A stretch of 64,000 nt of DNA from contig CAWDVA010000006.1 in assembly GCA_963805645.1 (NCBI GenBank), forward strand, positions 1 through 64,000, read 5' to 3'. Shown one piece after another: positions 54,015-63,965 of the stretch (position 1 is the first letter of the stretch; each line of letters begins with the position of its first letter). Origin of the DNA: CAVXEH01 sp963805645. GTDB lineage: Bacteria > Chloroflexota > Limnocylindria > QHBO01. Under the pieces are notes generated by a model that was not told the origin of the DNA, did no database searches, and was given only the letters and a program-made list of their open reading frames with translations. The translations under genes were made by a program, and so were the position numbers.

Positions 54015-55472
54015 TCAGTCGGCTCGGGCCGTGGCGGGGGCACCATCGGCCGGCAGCTCCGAGGGTGCGACGGGTGGCGGCGCCGGCATCGGCTCCGGCA
54101 TCGGCTCCGGTGCCGTCTCGAGCTCGAGACCGGCCTCCTGGTGGTGCAGCGATGGCGGCGTCACCCGCCGGATCAGCTGCCAGGCGGCCACGGCCAGGAA
54201 CCCCGCCGACAGCAGACCGCCCAGGACGAAGCCCACCGGGGCGCCGAAGAGCTGGGCCGTCCCGCCGGCGAAGAGCCCGCCGATGGGCGAGGAGCCGGCG
54301 AAGACGAACACGTACAGGGACATCACCCGGCCGCGCAGCTCGTCGGGGACGCCGTACTGGATCATCACGTTGATGGTGTTGATCATCAGCATCGACGACA
54401 GGCCAATGAGCACGACCAGGCCGAAGGCCGGCGCAGGGGAGCGGCTCAACCCCAGGAGCAGCTCCGCGGTGACGAAGCCCGCTCCCCCGCCGATGATGAG
54501 CGGAATGAGCGGCCGGCGGCTGCCGGCGAAGGCGAGGCTCATGGAGCCCGTCAGCGAGCCGATGCCCATCACCGCGTAGAGCGCGCCGTACCCGTGGGCG
54601 TCGAGCTGCAGCGTATTCCGGGCGAAGAGCGGCAGCAGGGTCTGGAAGTTGAGCCCGAAGATGCTGATGCCGCCGAGAAGGATGAGCGGCCAGAGGATCC
54701 CCGGGGTGCGGAGCGCGTAGTCAATGCCTTCGCGAATGCGGCGCAGGGCGGGACCGCGGACCGGCTGGCTTACCGCGTACATGGTCTTGGGATTCATCAG
54801 CATCAGCCCGGCCAGCACCGCCAGGTAGCTCACCGCGTTGATCCCGAAGTTCACCGCCGTGCCCCACAGTGCCAGCGTGATCCCGGCGATGGCCGGCCCC
54901 ACGATGCGCGCCGCGTTGAAGGAGGCGGAGTTCAGGGCGATGGCGTTCACGAGCTCGCGCCGCGGGACCATCTCGGCGGCGAAGGCCTGCCGCACCGGCA
55001 TGTTCACCGCGTTGATGCAGCCCAGCGCCACGGCAAGGATGTAGATGTGCCAGATCTGGACCACCCCGGTGACGGTGATGGCGAACAGCACCAGCGCCTG
55101 CAGGGCGGCGGCGACCTGCGTCCAGATCAGGGCCTTGCGCTTGTCGAACCGATCCGCCAGGACGCCCCCGTACAGCGACAGGATGGTGGACGGCGCGAAC
55201 TCGAGGGCCAGCACGATCCCCAGCTGGAGCGGAGTGCCGCCCAGCTGCAGCACGAGCCATGGCTCGCTCACCGACTGCATCCAGGTCCCGACCAGGCTCA
55301 GAACCTGTCCCGACCAGTAGAGGCGGTAGTTCCGATGCCGCAGGGCCGCAAAGACGCCTCCCGGGCCGGGAGGCGTGGGGACGATCGGCGCCGGAACCAT
55401 GTTCCGGCGCGAGGATCGCAGGGGAGGAGGGACGGCGGAGGATGCCCGCCGGGCGAGGTTGAGGAGCGTCAT
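54015..55472 (-). CDS. MFS transporter (MFS_3/DUF894 type), copy B
   Basis: 485 residues. Same landmarks as copy A: FAALRHRNYRLYWSGQVLSL, TWMQSVSEPWLVLQLGGTPL, VLADRFDKRKALI, MIQYGVPDELRGRVMSLYVF. Longer by a Pro/Glu-rich C-terminal tail (PEPMPEPMPAPPP). It is upstream of copy A, whose own -10 box means they can be transcribed separately. A strong palindrome lies 9 bp before the start. Confidence 0.87.
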   Translation of the reverse strand: MTLLNLARRASSAVPPPLRSSRRNMVPAPIVPTPPGPGGVFAALRHRNYRLYWSGQVLSLVGTWMQSVSEPWLVLQLGGTPLQLGIVLALEFAPSTILSLYGGVLADRFDKRKALIWTQVAAALQALVLFAITVTGVVQIWHIYILAVALGCINAVNMPVRQAFAAEMVPRRELVNAIALNSASFNAARIVGPAIAGITLALWGTAVNFGINAVSYLAVLAGLMLMNPKTMYAVSQPVRGPALRRIREGIDYALRTPGILWPLILLGGISIFGLNFQTLLPLFARNTLQLDAHGYGALYAVMGIGSLTGSMSLAFAGSRRPLIPLIIGGGAGFVTAELLLGLSRSPAPAFGLVVLIGLSSMLMINTINVMIQYGVPDELRGRVMSLYVFVFAGSSPIGGLFAGGTAQLFGAPVGFVLGGLLSAGFLAVAAWQLIRRVTPPSLHHQEAGLELETAPEPMPEPMPAPPPVAPSELPADGAPATARAD

Positions 55473-55481
55473 GGCGTGTTG

Positions 55482-55496
55482 GTTAGCAATGCTAAC
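55482..55496. promoter_or_regulatory. Palindromic operator GTTAGCAATGCTAAC
   Basis: A perfect 7-bp inverted repeat around one base, with TGTTG/CAACA continuing the symmetry, in otherwise GC-rich DNA 9 bp before the ATG of MFS copy B. GCTAAC could serve as a -10 word for a leaderless transcript, so binding here would block transcription. Confidence 0.65.
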
Positions 55497-55571
55497 AACA
55501 TCACGGGATTCCCGCCACGGGGGCCCTCCGGCCCGGGGCGCCTGCCCCGCGCGCCCCGGCGGCGCCGATCC

Positions 55572-57281
55572 TCAGCTGCCGAACAGGATGTCGCGGATCA
55601 CCGGCGTGGGTGGCGTGCCGTGCGCCAGGACCGACTCGAGGAAGGGCCGCCAGCTGAACGGCGTCCCGGTGGCATCGGCGCGGCGTCGCGCCTCGCGCTC
55701 GAGCTCGGTCATCTCGACCGCCCCCAGGAAGTATTCGCACAGCTGGGTGCTCGAGAGGCGCGCACGATCCCACTTGTTCGCGGCCTCGGCCTCTTCCTGG
55801 AAGCCACCCGTCACCATGAGCCGCATGGCGTCGTCACGGTCCATGGCGCCGGCGTGGATGCCAATGTCCATCAGCGCGTTGGTGATGGAGCGCAGGTAGA
55901 ACTTCCAGTGGACCAGCATGAGCGCCGGGTCATCAGCACCGTAGCCCACGTCCATCATCACCTGCGTGACGTACACCGCCCAACCCTCCGCGAACACGCC
56001 GGACTGGAATGCCGCGCGGACGAGGGATGACGTGCGGTTGGAGTACGCGAGCTGCAGGTAGTGTCCCGGAACCGCCTCGTGGATGGTCAGCAGCCGGAGC
56101 TGGCGGCTGTTGTCCTCGCGCAGGTACGACTCGCGTTGCGCATCGGTCCAGTCGTCGGGCATGGGGCTGATCGCGAAGAACGAGTCGAGGCCCCGGTCCA
56201 GCGGGCCGGGCGGCATGAGCATGGCGCCGCCGAAGGCGCGCAGGAAGGGCGGGGTCCAGATGATCTGCAGCGGCTCATCCGCCAGGCCGATCAGGTCGAC
56301 CTCGCGGATGAAGGCCTCGATGCGGTTGTTCTCCTCGCGGCAGAAGTCCAGCAGCTCGCCGGCCCCCGGGTGCTCGGCGGCGATGGCATCCAGGACCGTT
56401 CGCACCAAAGCGCCGTCCTCCTCGGGCATCGGCTCATCGCCAACCCAGTCCGGCCACAGGTCGCGGGCCAGGCGCACCATCTCGCCACGGACCTCGGCGA
56501 ACGCCGAGGCCGCCCGCTGCTCCAGCTGCTCGGGCGTCTGACCGGAGCGAAGGGCGTGGCGGAACTTGGCCGCGTACAGCTCCGGGCCCAGGCGGAAGTC
56601 GCCGGTGGCGTGTGGCAGCAGGTCGTTGCGCAGCCACCCCACGTACTCGTCGATCGCGGCGGTCGCCAGGCGGGACGCCTCCACCACGGCCTCGCGCAGG
56701 CCAGCGTCGTCGAGCGACTCCGCCATCCCCGCGGCCGTCCGTGCCAGGTCCGCCACGCCGGGCATGGTCTGCAGCGCCTTATCGGTGTGGAAGCGGCTCA
56801 CGGCGCGGGCCGCTGCCCCTGCCGCCGCCCCTGCCGCTGCTCGCGGACCGCCAAGGTTCGACCGGGCCACCGCGAGGAGGGCCGGGATGCCGCGCATCCG
56901 GGCCGCGGCGCTGGCGAGCCGCTGGGGCAGCGGGGCGAACTCCCTCGAGAGGAGCGAGAAGAGCCCGCCACCAACCAGGTACACGTAGGCGAGGGGGTTC
57001 CAGGCCCCCTCGCGCAGCTCGGTATCGGCCCATTCGTCCGCCTCGAGCTGCATGCGCAGGATCCGCAGGTCGATCGCCTCGTCCCGGTCCAGGCTGGCGG
57101 CATCCAGGGAGTCGAGCCGCTCCAGCGCCGAGCGGGTGAAGGCCAGGCGCTCGACACGGCCGGCATCGGTCAGGTCCGGCCATCGACCGTCGTGGTCGTG
57201 GTTGCCCAGCTCGGTGGCGTGGACCGGGGAGAGACGCAGGTACTCGGCGAGCAGCTCGTCCACGAGCACGGCGAAGGTCAT
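55572..57281 (-). CDS. DUF885 zinc-peptidase-like protein
   Basis: 569 residues from ATG 57281 (GAGGA upstream, and TACGAT about 35 bp upstream). Family landmarks: LSPVHATELGNHDHDGRWPD, IEAFIREVDL, RLLTIHEAVPGHYLQLAYSN (HExxH-like HEAVPGH zinc motif), GVFAEGWAVYVTQVMMDVGY (second zinc Glu region). Cytoplasmic, probably a metallopeptidase with unknown substrate. Longer start at 57314 is possible. Confidence 0.87.
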   Translation of the reverse strand: MTFAVLVDELLAEYLRLSPVHATELGNHDHDGRWPDLTDAGRVERLAFTRSALERLDSLDAASLDRDEAIDLRILRMQLEADEWADTELREGAWNPLAYVYLVGGGLFSLLSREFAPLPQRLASAAARMRGIPALLAVARSNLGGPRAAAGAAAGAAARAVSRFHTDKALQTMPGVADLARTAAGMAESLDDAGLREAVVEASRLATAAIDEYVGWLRNDLLPHATGDFRLGPELYAAKFRHALRSGQTPEQLEQRAASAFAEVRGEMVRLARDLWPDWVGDEPMPEEDGALVRTVLDAIAAEHPGAGELLDFCREENNRIEAFIREVDLIGLADEPLQIIWTPPFLRAFGGAMLMPPGPLDRGLDSFFAISPMPDDWTDAQRESYLREDNSRQLRLLTIHEAVPGHYLQLAYSNRTSSLVRAAFQSGVFAEGWAVYVTQVMMDVGYGADDPALMLVHWKFYLRSITNALMDIGIHAGAMDRDDAMRLMVTGGFQEEAEAANKWDRARLSSTQLCEYFLGAVEMTELEREARRRADATGTPFSWRPFLESVLAHGTPPTPVIRDILFGS

Positions 57282-57351
57282 GGTCAGATCCTCGTCCTGG
57301 TCAGTGAGGGACATCGTAGCGGGAGTGCACGAAGTGGCAGCGCGCACGGCG

Positions 57352-57471
57352 GCCGCTCCCAGGCCCACCGACTGGTCAGGCGCTGCTGTGAGCCGCGTTA
57401 GGCGGGGTCCTGCCGCTCCCAGGCCCACCGACTCGTCAGGCGCTGCCGTGAGTCGCGTTAGGCGACTGCCG
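57352..57471. repeat. 60-bp direct duplication
   Basis: GCCGCTCCCAGGCCCACCGA and the following 35 bases at 57352 recur at 57412, period 60, few mismatches. Each ends in CGCGTTAGGCG; the second gives AGTCGC-GTTAG-GCGACT hairpin, and GAGTCGCCTAACGC recurs inverted at 57544. Lies in the 480-bp gap before AlaX, which has no other gene. Confidence 0.85.
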
Positions 57472-57748
57472 TCGTGGGCAGGCGGGTCTCCCGGGCGCGA
57501 TCCACGCTCAGGCGAGCACCGCGAAGCGACGAGATGCAGCCCGCGAGTCGCCTAACGCTACGGGGGTACGCAAGTGACGGGTCAGGCGGCGCCGTCGGTC
57601 GTACCGCGCAGGTGGTGCGCAGGTGACGAGCGAGGCAACGCTAGCGGCTCCGGATCAGCAGGGAGCGCGCGCCGGCGCGGCGCATGGTACCGCGACGCCG
57701 GCTCTCTGCCAGGCACCGGACCCCTCCCGGCCAGCGGGACCCGTCGTG

Positions 57749-57754
57749 TACGCT
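57749..57754 (+). promoter_or_regulatory. -10 box of AlaX gene
   Basis: TACGCT, six bases before ATG 57761. Confidence 0.4.
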
Positions 57755-57760
57755 GCGGAC

Positions 57761-58490
57761 ATGACCGAGAGCATCGCGGCCACCGACGCCTACGCGCGCA
57801 CCTGCACCGCCACCATCACCGCCGTCTCACCGGAGGGCGTTGTCCTCGACCGGACCGTCTTCTACCCCGGCGGTGGCGGCCAGCCCGCGGATGCCGGCTG
57901 GCTGAAGACCGATGGCGGCGCCACCTGGACCGTCACCAGCGCCCGCAAAGCGGGCGGCGACATCGTCCACGTCGTGGACCCGGCGCCTGACGGGTCGCTG
58001 CCGGAGGTGGGGACGACGGTCACCGCGGAGATCGACTGGGAGCGGCGCCATCGGCTCATGCGGACCCACTCCGCGCTGCACGTCCTGTGCGGGGTGGTCT
58101 GGACGCGACCACGGCGCGCAGGTCACCGGCGGCAACATGGAGCCGCTCGCCGGCCGCATGGACTTCGAGTTCGAGACCATGCACGCCGATCTGGTGGCGG
58201 ACATCGAGCGGCGCGTCAACGAGGAGATCGCCGAGGACCGCGAAATCCGCGTCAATATCCTTCCCCGCGAGGAGGCGTTCGCCATCCCGGACCTGATCCG
58301 GACCAAGATCAACCTCCTGCCGGAAGGGATCACCGAGGTCCGGACCATCGAGATCGTGGGGCTCGACCTGCAGGCCGATGGCGGCACGCACGTCGCCCAT
58401 ACCGGCGAAATCGGGAAGGTCCGCGTCACCGGCTACGAGTCAAAGGGCCGCATCAACAAGCGCATCCGGATCGCCGTCGAGGGCGCCTGA
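57761..58490 (+). CDS. Alanyl-tRNA editing protein (AlaX), one frameshift
   Basis: About 242 residues over two frames. Hydrolyses mis-charged Ser/Gly-tRNA(Ala). First frame: VLDRTVFYPGGGGQPADAGW, then zinc motif MRTHSALHVLCGVVW (HxxxH). Deleting one A near 58104 gives VVWRDHGAQVTGGNM and continues to LLPEGITEVRTIEIVGLDLQ, then ADGGTHVAHTGEIG. The usual Cys of CxxxH is Asp here, as in some AlaX forms. Leaderless-type start. Confidence 0.85.
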
Positions 58491-58537
58491 TCAGCGCCGC
58501 GCGGCTGCGGGGCCTGCGGCGCGGCGGTCCTCGGCGC

Positions 58538-58651
58538 TCAGCTCGGGGGGCTGAGGGTGGCGGAAGGGGTTGCAGACCCACCGGAGCCACATCCGGAGAT
58601 GATGGCCAGCAGGACAGATGCGGAACGCGCGTGGCGGGCAGTGCGAGCCAT
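58538..58651 (-). CDS. 37-residue mini-lipoprotein
   Basis: MARTARHARSASVLLAIISG then CGSGGSATPSATLSPPS. A basic start, hydrophobic stretch and lipobox (AIISGC, cysteine 21) followed by only sixteen Gly/Ser/Thr/Pro residues. GGAGG six bases before the ATG is one of the better ribosome-binding sites here. Either a genuine mini-lipoprotein or the intact start of a longer lipoprotein gene lost by a stop. Convergent with AlaX. Confidence 0.55.
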   Translation of the reverse strand: MARTARHARSASVLLAIISGCGSGGSATPSATLSPPS

Positions 58652-58737
58652 GAAACCTCCAGGCGACCCGCAGCCAGCGCGACAGCACCGCAACGTGTCG
58701 CGCGCGGCCGGGCTTGTCCCGATGCTAGCCGCGCTGT

Positions 58738-58772
58738 CACCGAGGGGCGGGCCGGCGGCCCGCCCCTCGGTG
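58738..58772 (+). terminator. Strong intrinsic terminator
   Basis: CACCGAGGGGCGGGCC - GGC - GGCCCGCCCCTCGGTG, a perfect 16-bp stem, followed on the plus strand by GGGTTTGTT. On the minus strand it lies just after the sigma-partner gene's stop (58797) and before the mini-lipoprotein, so it may serve that gene too, without a T-tract. Confidence 0.75.
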
Positions 58773-58796
58773 GGGTTTGTTCGATGATGGTCCGGG

Positions 58797-59852
58797 TCAG
58801 CCGCCGGCGGGGCTCGCGGCCGGCGAATCCAGCTTGATGCGGATGTCCCACGAGTACTGGATCAGGCCGTCGCTGGTGAGCCAGAGCACATTGAATCCCG
58901 TGTCGCCGGCGCTCGCCGAGTACAGGACGAACGGACCCTGGGTCTCCACAGCGTACGCGTAGCTGGTCGCCGGCTGTCCACCGGGAAGGTTGAGATTCAC
59001 AACGTCGGATCGGCTCGTGATGGGCATTGGACCGCCCTGGGTGTCGTCTTCCCACTGCCATGCATGGACATTGGTGGCAAAGAGATCCGGCGTGCCGGCC
59101 CCGAGCCGCAGCGCAAGCGGCACGACGGGCGTCTGCATGGCGGCGCGCAGGGCCGTGACCACGTCAGTCCCGTCGGCCTCGCCGGGCGCAACGGTTGGCG
59201 TGGCGCCAACCAGGTACTCCGCCTCGATGAGTCCGCTCGCCTGCGGATGCACCACAAGAGCCCCATTGAAGGTCCCCTGCGACGAAGTCCAGGTCACCGT
59301 GCATCCGAGGTACGGACCCTGGGCGAGGACGTCCCCCGTCCGCTTCAGGACCGCGCCGTCGCCGTGCCAGGTGGTCACGGCTGACGCGATATCGGCCGTG
59401 GTGGGGTAGGTCGAGATGTCGCTGCTGTTGATCATGAATCGGACGGTTGGCTGGGCGATGTACAGGGCTGCGGCCACCTGGCCGTCGCCGTTGTTCCAGG
59501 CGGTGATCAGGGCGTCAACCGTCGCGCTCTCCGCGCTGGATGCGAGACCGGATGGCGCCGCCGATGGCGTGGAAGTGGGTGACGCCGCCGGGTTGTTCGA
59601 GCCCACCAGCAGGCTCGCTCCGCCGATGAGCGCAATGGCGACGACGGCGGCTGCCAGTCCGTAGCGACTGGAACGTGGAAGCTGTGTTGCCATGAGAAGG
59701 AACCTCATCGGGCCCCTGAGGGGACCGAGCTGTCTCGTGCCCGGAAGCTCCGCGCGGATGGCGTTGCGGACGGACCGGGGCAGGGGGGTGCTGCCCTCGA
59801 CGGTGTCGAGGTAGTCCTCCAGCTGGTCCAGGAAGTCGTCGCGGCCGTTCAT
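58797..59852 (-). CDS. Membrane-anchored partner of ECF sigma factor (anti-sigma-like)
   Basis: 351 residues. Short N-terminal helical region (DDFLDQLEDYLDTVEGSTPL), membrane span SRYGLAAAVVAIALIGGASLLV at about 75-95, Ser/Pro/Ala linker and an exterior domain of about 230 residues with repeated strand patterns (SATVDALITAWNNGDGQVAA, reminiscent of NTF2-like starts). Start overlaps the sigma gene's stop (ATGA). No HxxxCxxC zinc anti-sigma motif, so the anti-sigma role rests on context and topology. Confidence 0.7.
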   Translation of the reverse strand: MNGRDDFLDQLEDYLDTVEGSTPLPRSVRNAIRAELPGTRQLGPLRGPMRFLLMATQLPRSSRYGLAAAVVAIALIGGASLLVGSNNPAASPTSTPSAAPSGLASSAESATVDALITAWNNGDGQVAAALYIAQPTVRFMINSSDISTYPTTADIASAVTTWHGDGAVLKRTGDVLAQGPYLGCTVTWTSSQGTFNGALVVHPQASGLIEAEYLVGATPTVAPGEADGTDVVTALRAAMQTPVVPLALRLGAGTPDLFATNVHAWQWEDDTQGGPMPITSRSDVVNLNLPGGQPATSYAYAVETQGPFVLYSASAGDTGFNVLWLTSDGLIQYSWDIRIKLDSPAASPAGG

Positions 59853-60397
59853 GCCGTGCTTCGCTCCGTCTCGAGCCGCGCGTCCGCGTCGATCGCGGCG
59901 CGCAGGTGGTTGAGTGCGTAATGCAGGCGCGACCGCACCGTGCCGACCGGTGTCTCCATCGCCTCGGCCGCCTCCCGGGCGCTCATGCCCAGGTAGTGGA
60001 CCAGGACGACCACCGTCCGGTGCTCCACGCTCAGCTGGCGGAAGGCTCCGTCGAGCTGGTCGCGGTTGGCGATACGGGTCGCGGGATCGGGCAGTGTCGG
60101 CTCGTCATGGGGAAGGAGCCGTAGGGCGCCGCGGTGACGTCGTTCGCGGCGAGCCTCGGCGTAGCAGGCGTGAGCCAGGAGCCGATGAACCCATGGTTCG
60201 AACCGGTCCGGGTCGCGGAGCCTCGGCAGGGCGCGCCAGGCATCGAGCAGGGCTCGCTGTGTCGCGTCCTGGGCGAGCGACCGGTCGCGCAGGATTCGGC
60301 AGGCAACGGAATAGAGGCTGTCCCCGACGCGGCCGACCAGCTGGTCGAACGCGTCTTCGTCGCCGTGCATCGCTCGCTCGACGAGCCTCCGCTCCAT
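59849..60397 (-). CDS. ECF RNA polymerase sigma factor
   Basis: 182 residues. Region 2 (DAFDQLVGRVGDSLYSVACR, DRSLAQDATQRALLDAWRAL) and region 4 (LSVEHRTVVVLVHYLGMSAR, METPVGTVRSRLHYALNHLR) of the sigma-70 ECF group; no N- or C-terminal extra domain. Expected to be held at the membrane by the partner encoded next. Its own promoter might be autoregulated, but no obvious ECF GGAAC element was identified. Confidence 0.92.
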   Translation of the reverse strand: MERRLVERAMHGDEDAFDQLVGRVGDSLYSVACRILRDRSLAQDATQRALLDAWRALPRLRDPDRFEPWVHRLLAHACYAEARRERRHRGALRLLPHDEPTLPDPATRIANRDQLDGAFRQLSVEHRTVVVLVHYLGMSAREAAEAMETPVGTVRSRLHYALNHLRAAIDADARLETERSTA

Positions 60398-60567
60398 TGC
60401 GCTACCCCTGTCGCGGCGGTCCCTCGCTCCGAGAGGACCGGTTCACTCAGGCAAGAGTCGCACGGCGCGCAAACCGTTCAATCACGGCAACTGATTTCGG
60501 GAGGCAACGACGGGAATGGAGCGCCCGTTTCGGCGGACCGGCAGCGTCGTTCAGCGCGGCCCGACCC

Positions 60568-61209
60568 TCAGTCGAGCACGAGCACACGGGCCGGGATCGG
60601 AGGCAGGCCCTCGTACGTCTCGGTCAGGGCGGCCATCTCCGCCTCGGGAATCTCCAGCGCCGCGAGGGCGGCATCGGTGAGCAGTGCGTAGGGATGCACC
60701 CCGACCACCTCGCGGGCGTGGTTCTTCATGAGCCGATGCGCGACGATGACGGCGGGCCCGGCGACCTCCTCGCGCCCGATGATCCGCTGGAGGACGTAGT
60801 CCCCGTGGTGGAGCACGAACTTGAGGTCCAGCCCGTTCACCAGGGCGCAGGCGTTGCAGCCGCAGGTCAGCTCCGAGCGTCCCCTGGCGAGGCGCTCGGC
60901 GAAGGCCGCGTAGCAGGTCTGCAGGCACGCGACGACCGACGCTCCGTGCACGGATCCCGGTCCGTCCGGGGCGACCGCGAAGATGGCATCGCCCTCGAAC
61001 TTCATCACGTTGAACGACGGGGCGAGGACGGTGGCCATCGTGTCGAGCAGGCCCGAGAGCAGGGAGTAGACCGGCGGTGGCTGGTCCGGGTCCGCCACGA
61101 GCTCCTCATGCGCCCTGGCGATGCCCTGCAGGAACCCGGTGTAGCCGGAGATATCGGCGAGCAGCAGGGCTCCCCGCTGCCGCGAGGACGGGCCGAAGGC
61201 GATGGTCAT
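60568..61209 (-). CDS. DUF2652 cyclase-like protein
   Basis: 213 residues. RGALLLADISGYTGFLQG and FNVMKFEGDAIFAVAP match the DUF2652 family, distant relatives of class III nucleotide cyclase domains (aspartate and GDA positions kept). A CGCNACALV cysteine pair and LKFVLHHGDYVL follow. Whether it is catalytic is unknown. Sixty-two bases downstream of the PAS-cyclase gene on the same strand, probably same operon. Confidence 0.8.
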   Translation of the reverse strand: MTIAFGPSSRQRGALLLADISGYTGFLQGIARAHEELVADPDQPPPVYSLLSGLLDTMATVLAPSFNVMKFEGDAIFAVAPDGPGSVHGASVVACLQTCYAAFAERLARGRSELTCGCNACALVNGLDLKFVLHHGDYVLQRIIGREEVAGPAVIVAHRLMKNHAREVVGVHPYALLTDAALAALEIPEAEMAALTETYEGLPPIPARVLVLD

Positions 61210-61271
61210 GAGCGGCCATTGTCGCCCATTCCCCGGATCGGCACCCGGTCCCGGATCGCGGTCGAGGACGG

Positions 61272-62843
<1,572 letters not shown>

Positions 62844-62904
62844 GCCTTCGGGCCGGGGCAGGCGGCTCGAGGGTCCGAAGCATACCTGCCCGGCGTGCCG
62901 TGAA

Positions 62905-63915
62905 TCACGCTCCGTGGGTTCGCGCGAGGAGCGTCCTCCAGCCCGGGTCATCGTCGGGATCCCCGAACGGCCGGTAGAGACTGAGCCGATCCAGCAGACC
63001 CGCAGAGCGGGTTCGCAGCGCGACCGGCAGCGCCTCCCACGAGTCCGCGACCACCGCGAACGCGTCGACCATCGGGTCGGGCACCAGGGCGGGCATCTCG
63101 GCCCAGCGTCCGTGCCGCGCCTTCTCGCTCAGGGCGGCACCGACATCGGTCCATCCATGGAGATCGAGGACCGGCCGGTAGGTTGGCGTCGAGGCATAGA
63201 AGGCGATCTGCTCGCGCACCGCCTCGCGTCCCGTGTCGCCGAACCCCACCAGGACGCTGCCCGAGAGGACCACGTCCGCGGGGTCGCGCCCTGCCCGCTC
63301 CGCCCCGCGGACGATGGCCGGGCGAACGACCTCCGCTAGGTAGCGTGCCGAGTGGAGCGGATGAACGATGAGCCCGTCCGCGACCTCGCCGGCCAGCGCG
63401 CACATCGCTTCGCCCACGCCGGCCAGGTAGACCGGGATCTCCGGGTGCTCCATGGGCCCCGGGCTGAAGAATGGCGTCATGAGCGTGACCTGGTAGTACG
63501 GACCCTGATGCCGGAGCGGCTCGCCGGTCTGCCACGCATGCCAGACCGCGCGCACGGCGTGCACGTAGTCGCGCAGCTGGGCGGCGGGGTGCCCGGACCA
63601 CGGCATCGCGAAACGGCGCTCGATGTGGGCACGCACCTGCGTGCCGAGGCCCAGGATGAACCGTCCGTCCGAGCGCCGCGCCAGGTCCCACGCCGTCTGC
63701 GCCACCACGGTGGGGCTGCGGGCAAAGGCCACCGCGATCCCGGTGCCCAGGCGGATCCGGGAGGTGCGCTCGGCCGCCACGGCCAGCGGCAGGAACGGGT
63801 CGTGCTGCGTCTCGGCGGTCCACAGGGCACCGAAGCCAAGGGACTCGACGCGCTCGGCGAGCGCGCCGATCTCCGCGAGGCCGGTGCCGAAGCCAATGCC
63901 GGCATCCAGCTCCAT
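62905..63915 (-). CDS. LLM-class F420-dependent oxidoreductase
   Basis: 336 residues, luciferase-like barrel: AERVESLGFGALWTAETQHD, RIRLGTGIAVAFARSPTVVA, GRFILGLGTQVRAHIERRF, PIPVYLAGVGEAMCALAGEV-like IPVYLAGVGEAMCALAGE. The GTGIAVAFARSP motif is typical of actinobacterial and chloroflexotal F420-dependent subfamilies rather than flavin-dependent luciferases. Substrate unknown. Implies the host makes F420. Confidence 0.88.
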   Translation of the reverse strand: MELDAGIGFGTGLAEIGALAERVESLGFGALWTAETQHDPFLPLAVAAERTSRIRLGTGIAVAFARSPTVVAQTAWDLARRSDGRFILGLGTQVRAHIERRFAMPWSGHPAAQLRDYVHAVRAVWHAWQTGEPLRHQGPYYQVTLMTPFFSPGPMEHPEIPVYLAGVGEAMCALAGEVADGLIVHPLHSARYLAEVVRPAIVRGAERAGRDPADVVLSGSVLVGFGDTGREAVREQIAFYASTPTYRPVLDLHGWTDVGAALSEKARHGRWAEMPALVPDPMVDAFAVVADSWEALPVALRTRSAGLLDRLSLYRPFGDPDDDPGWRTLLARTHGA

Positions 63916-63965
63916 TGGCCCATTTTCGCCGAACCGGCGGGCCGACCGCCCCGTCCGCGGGTCTA

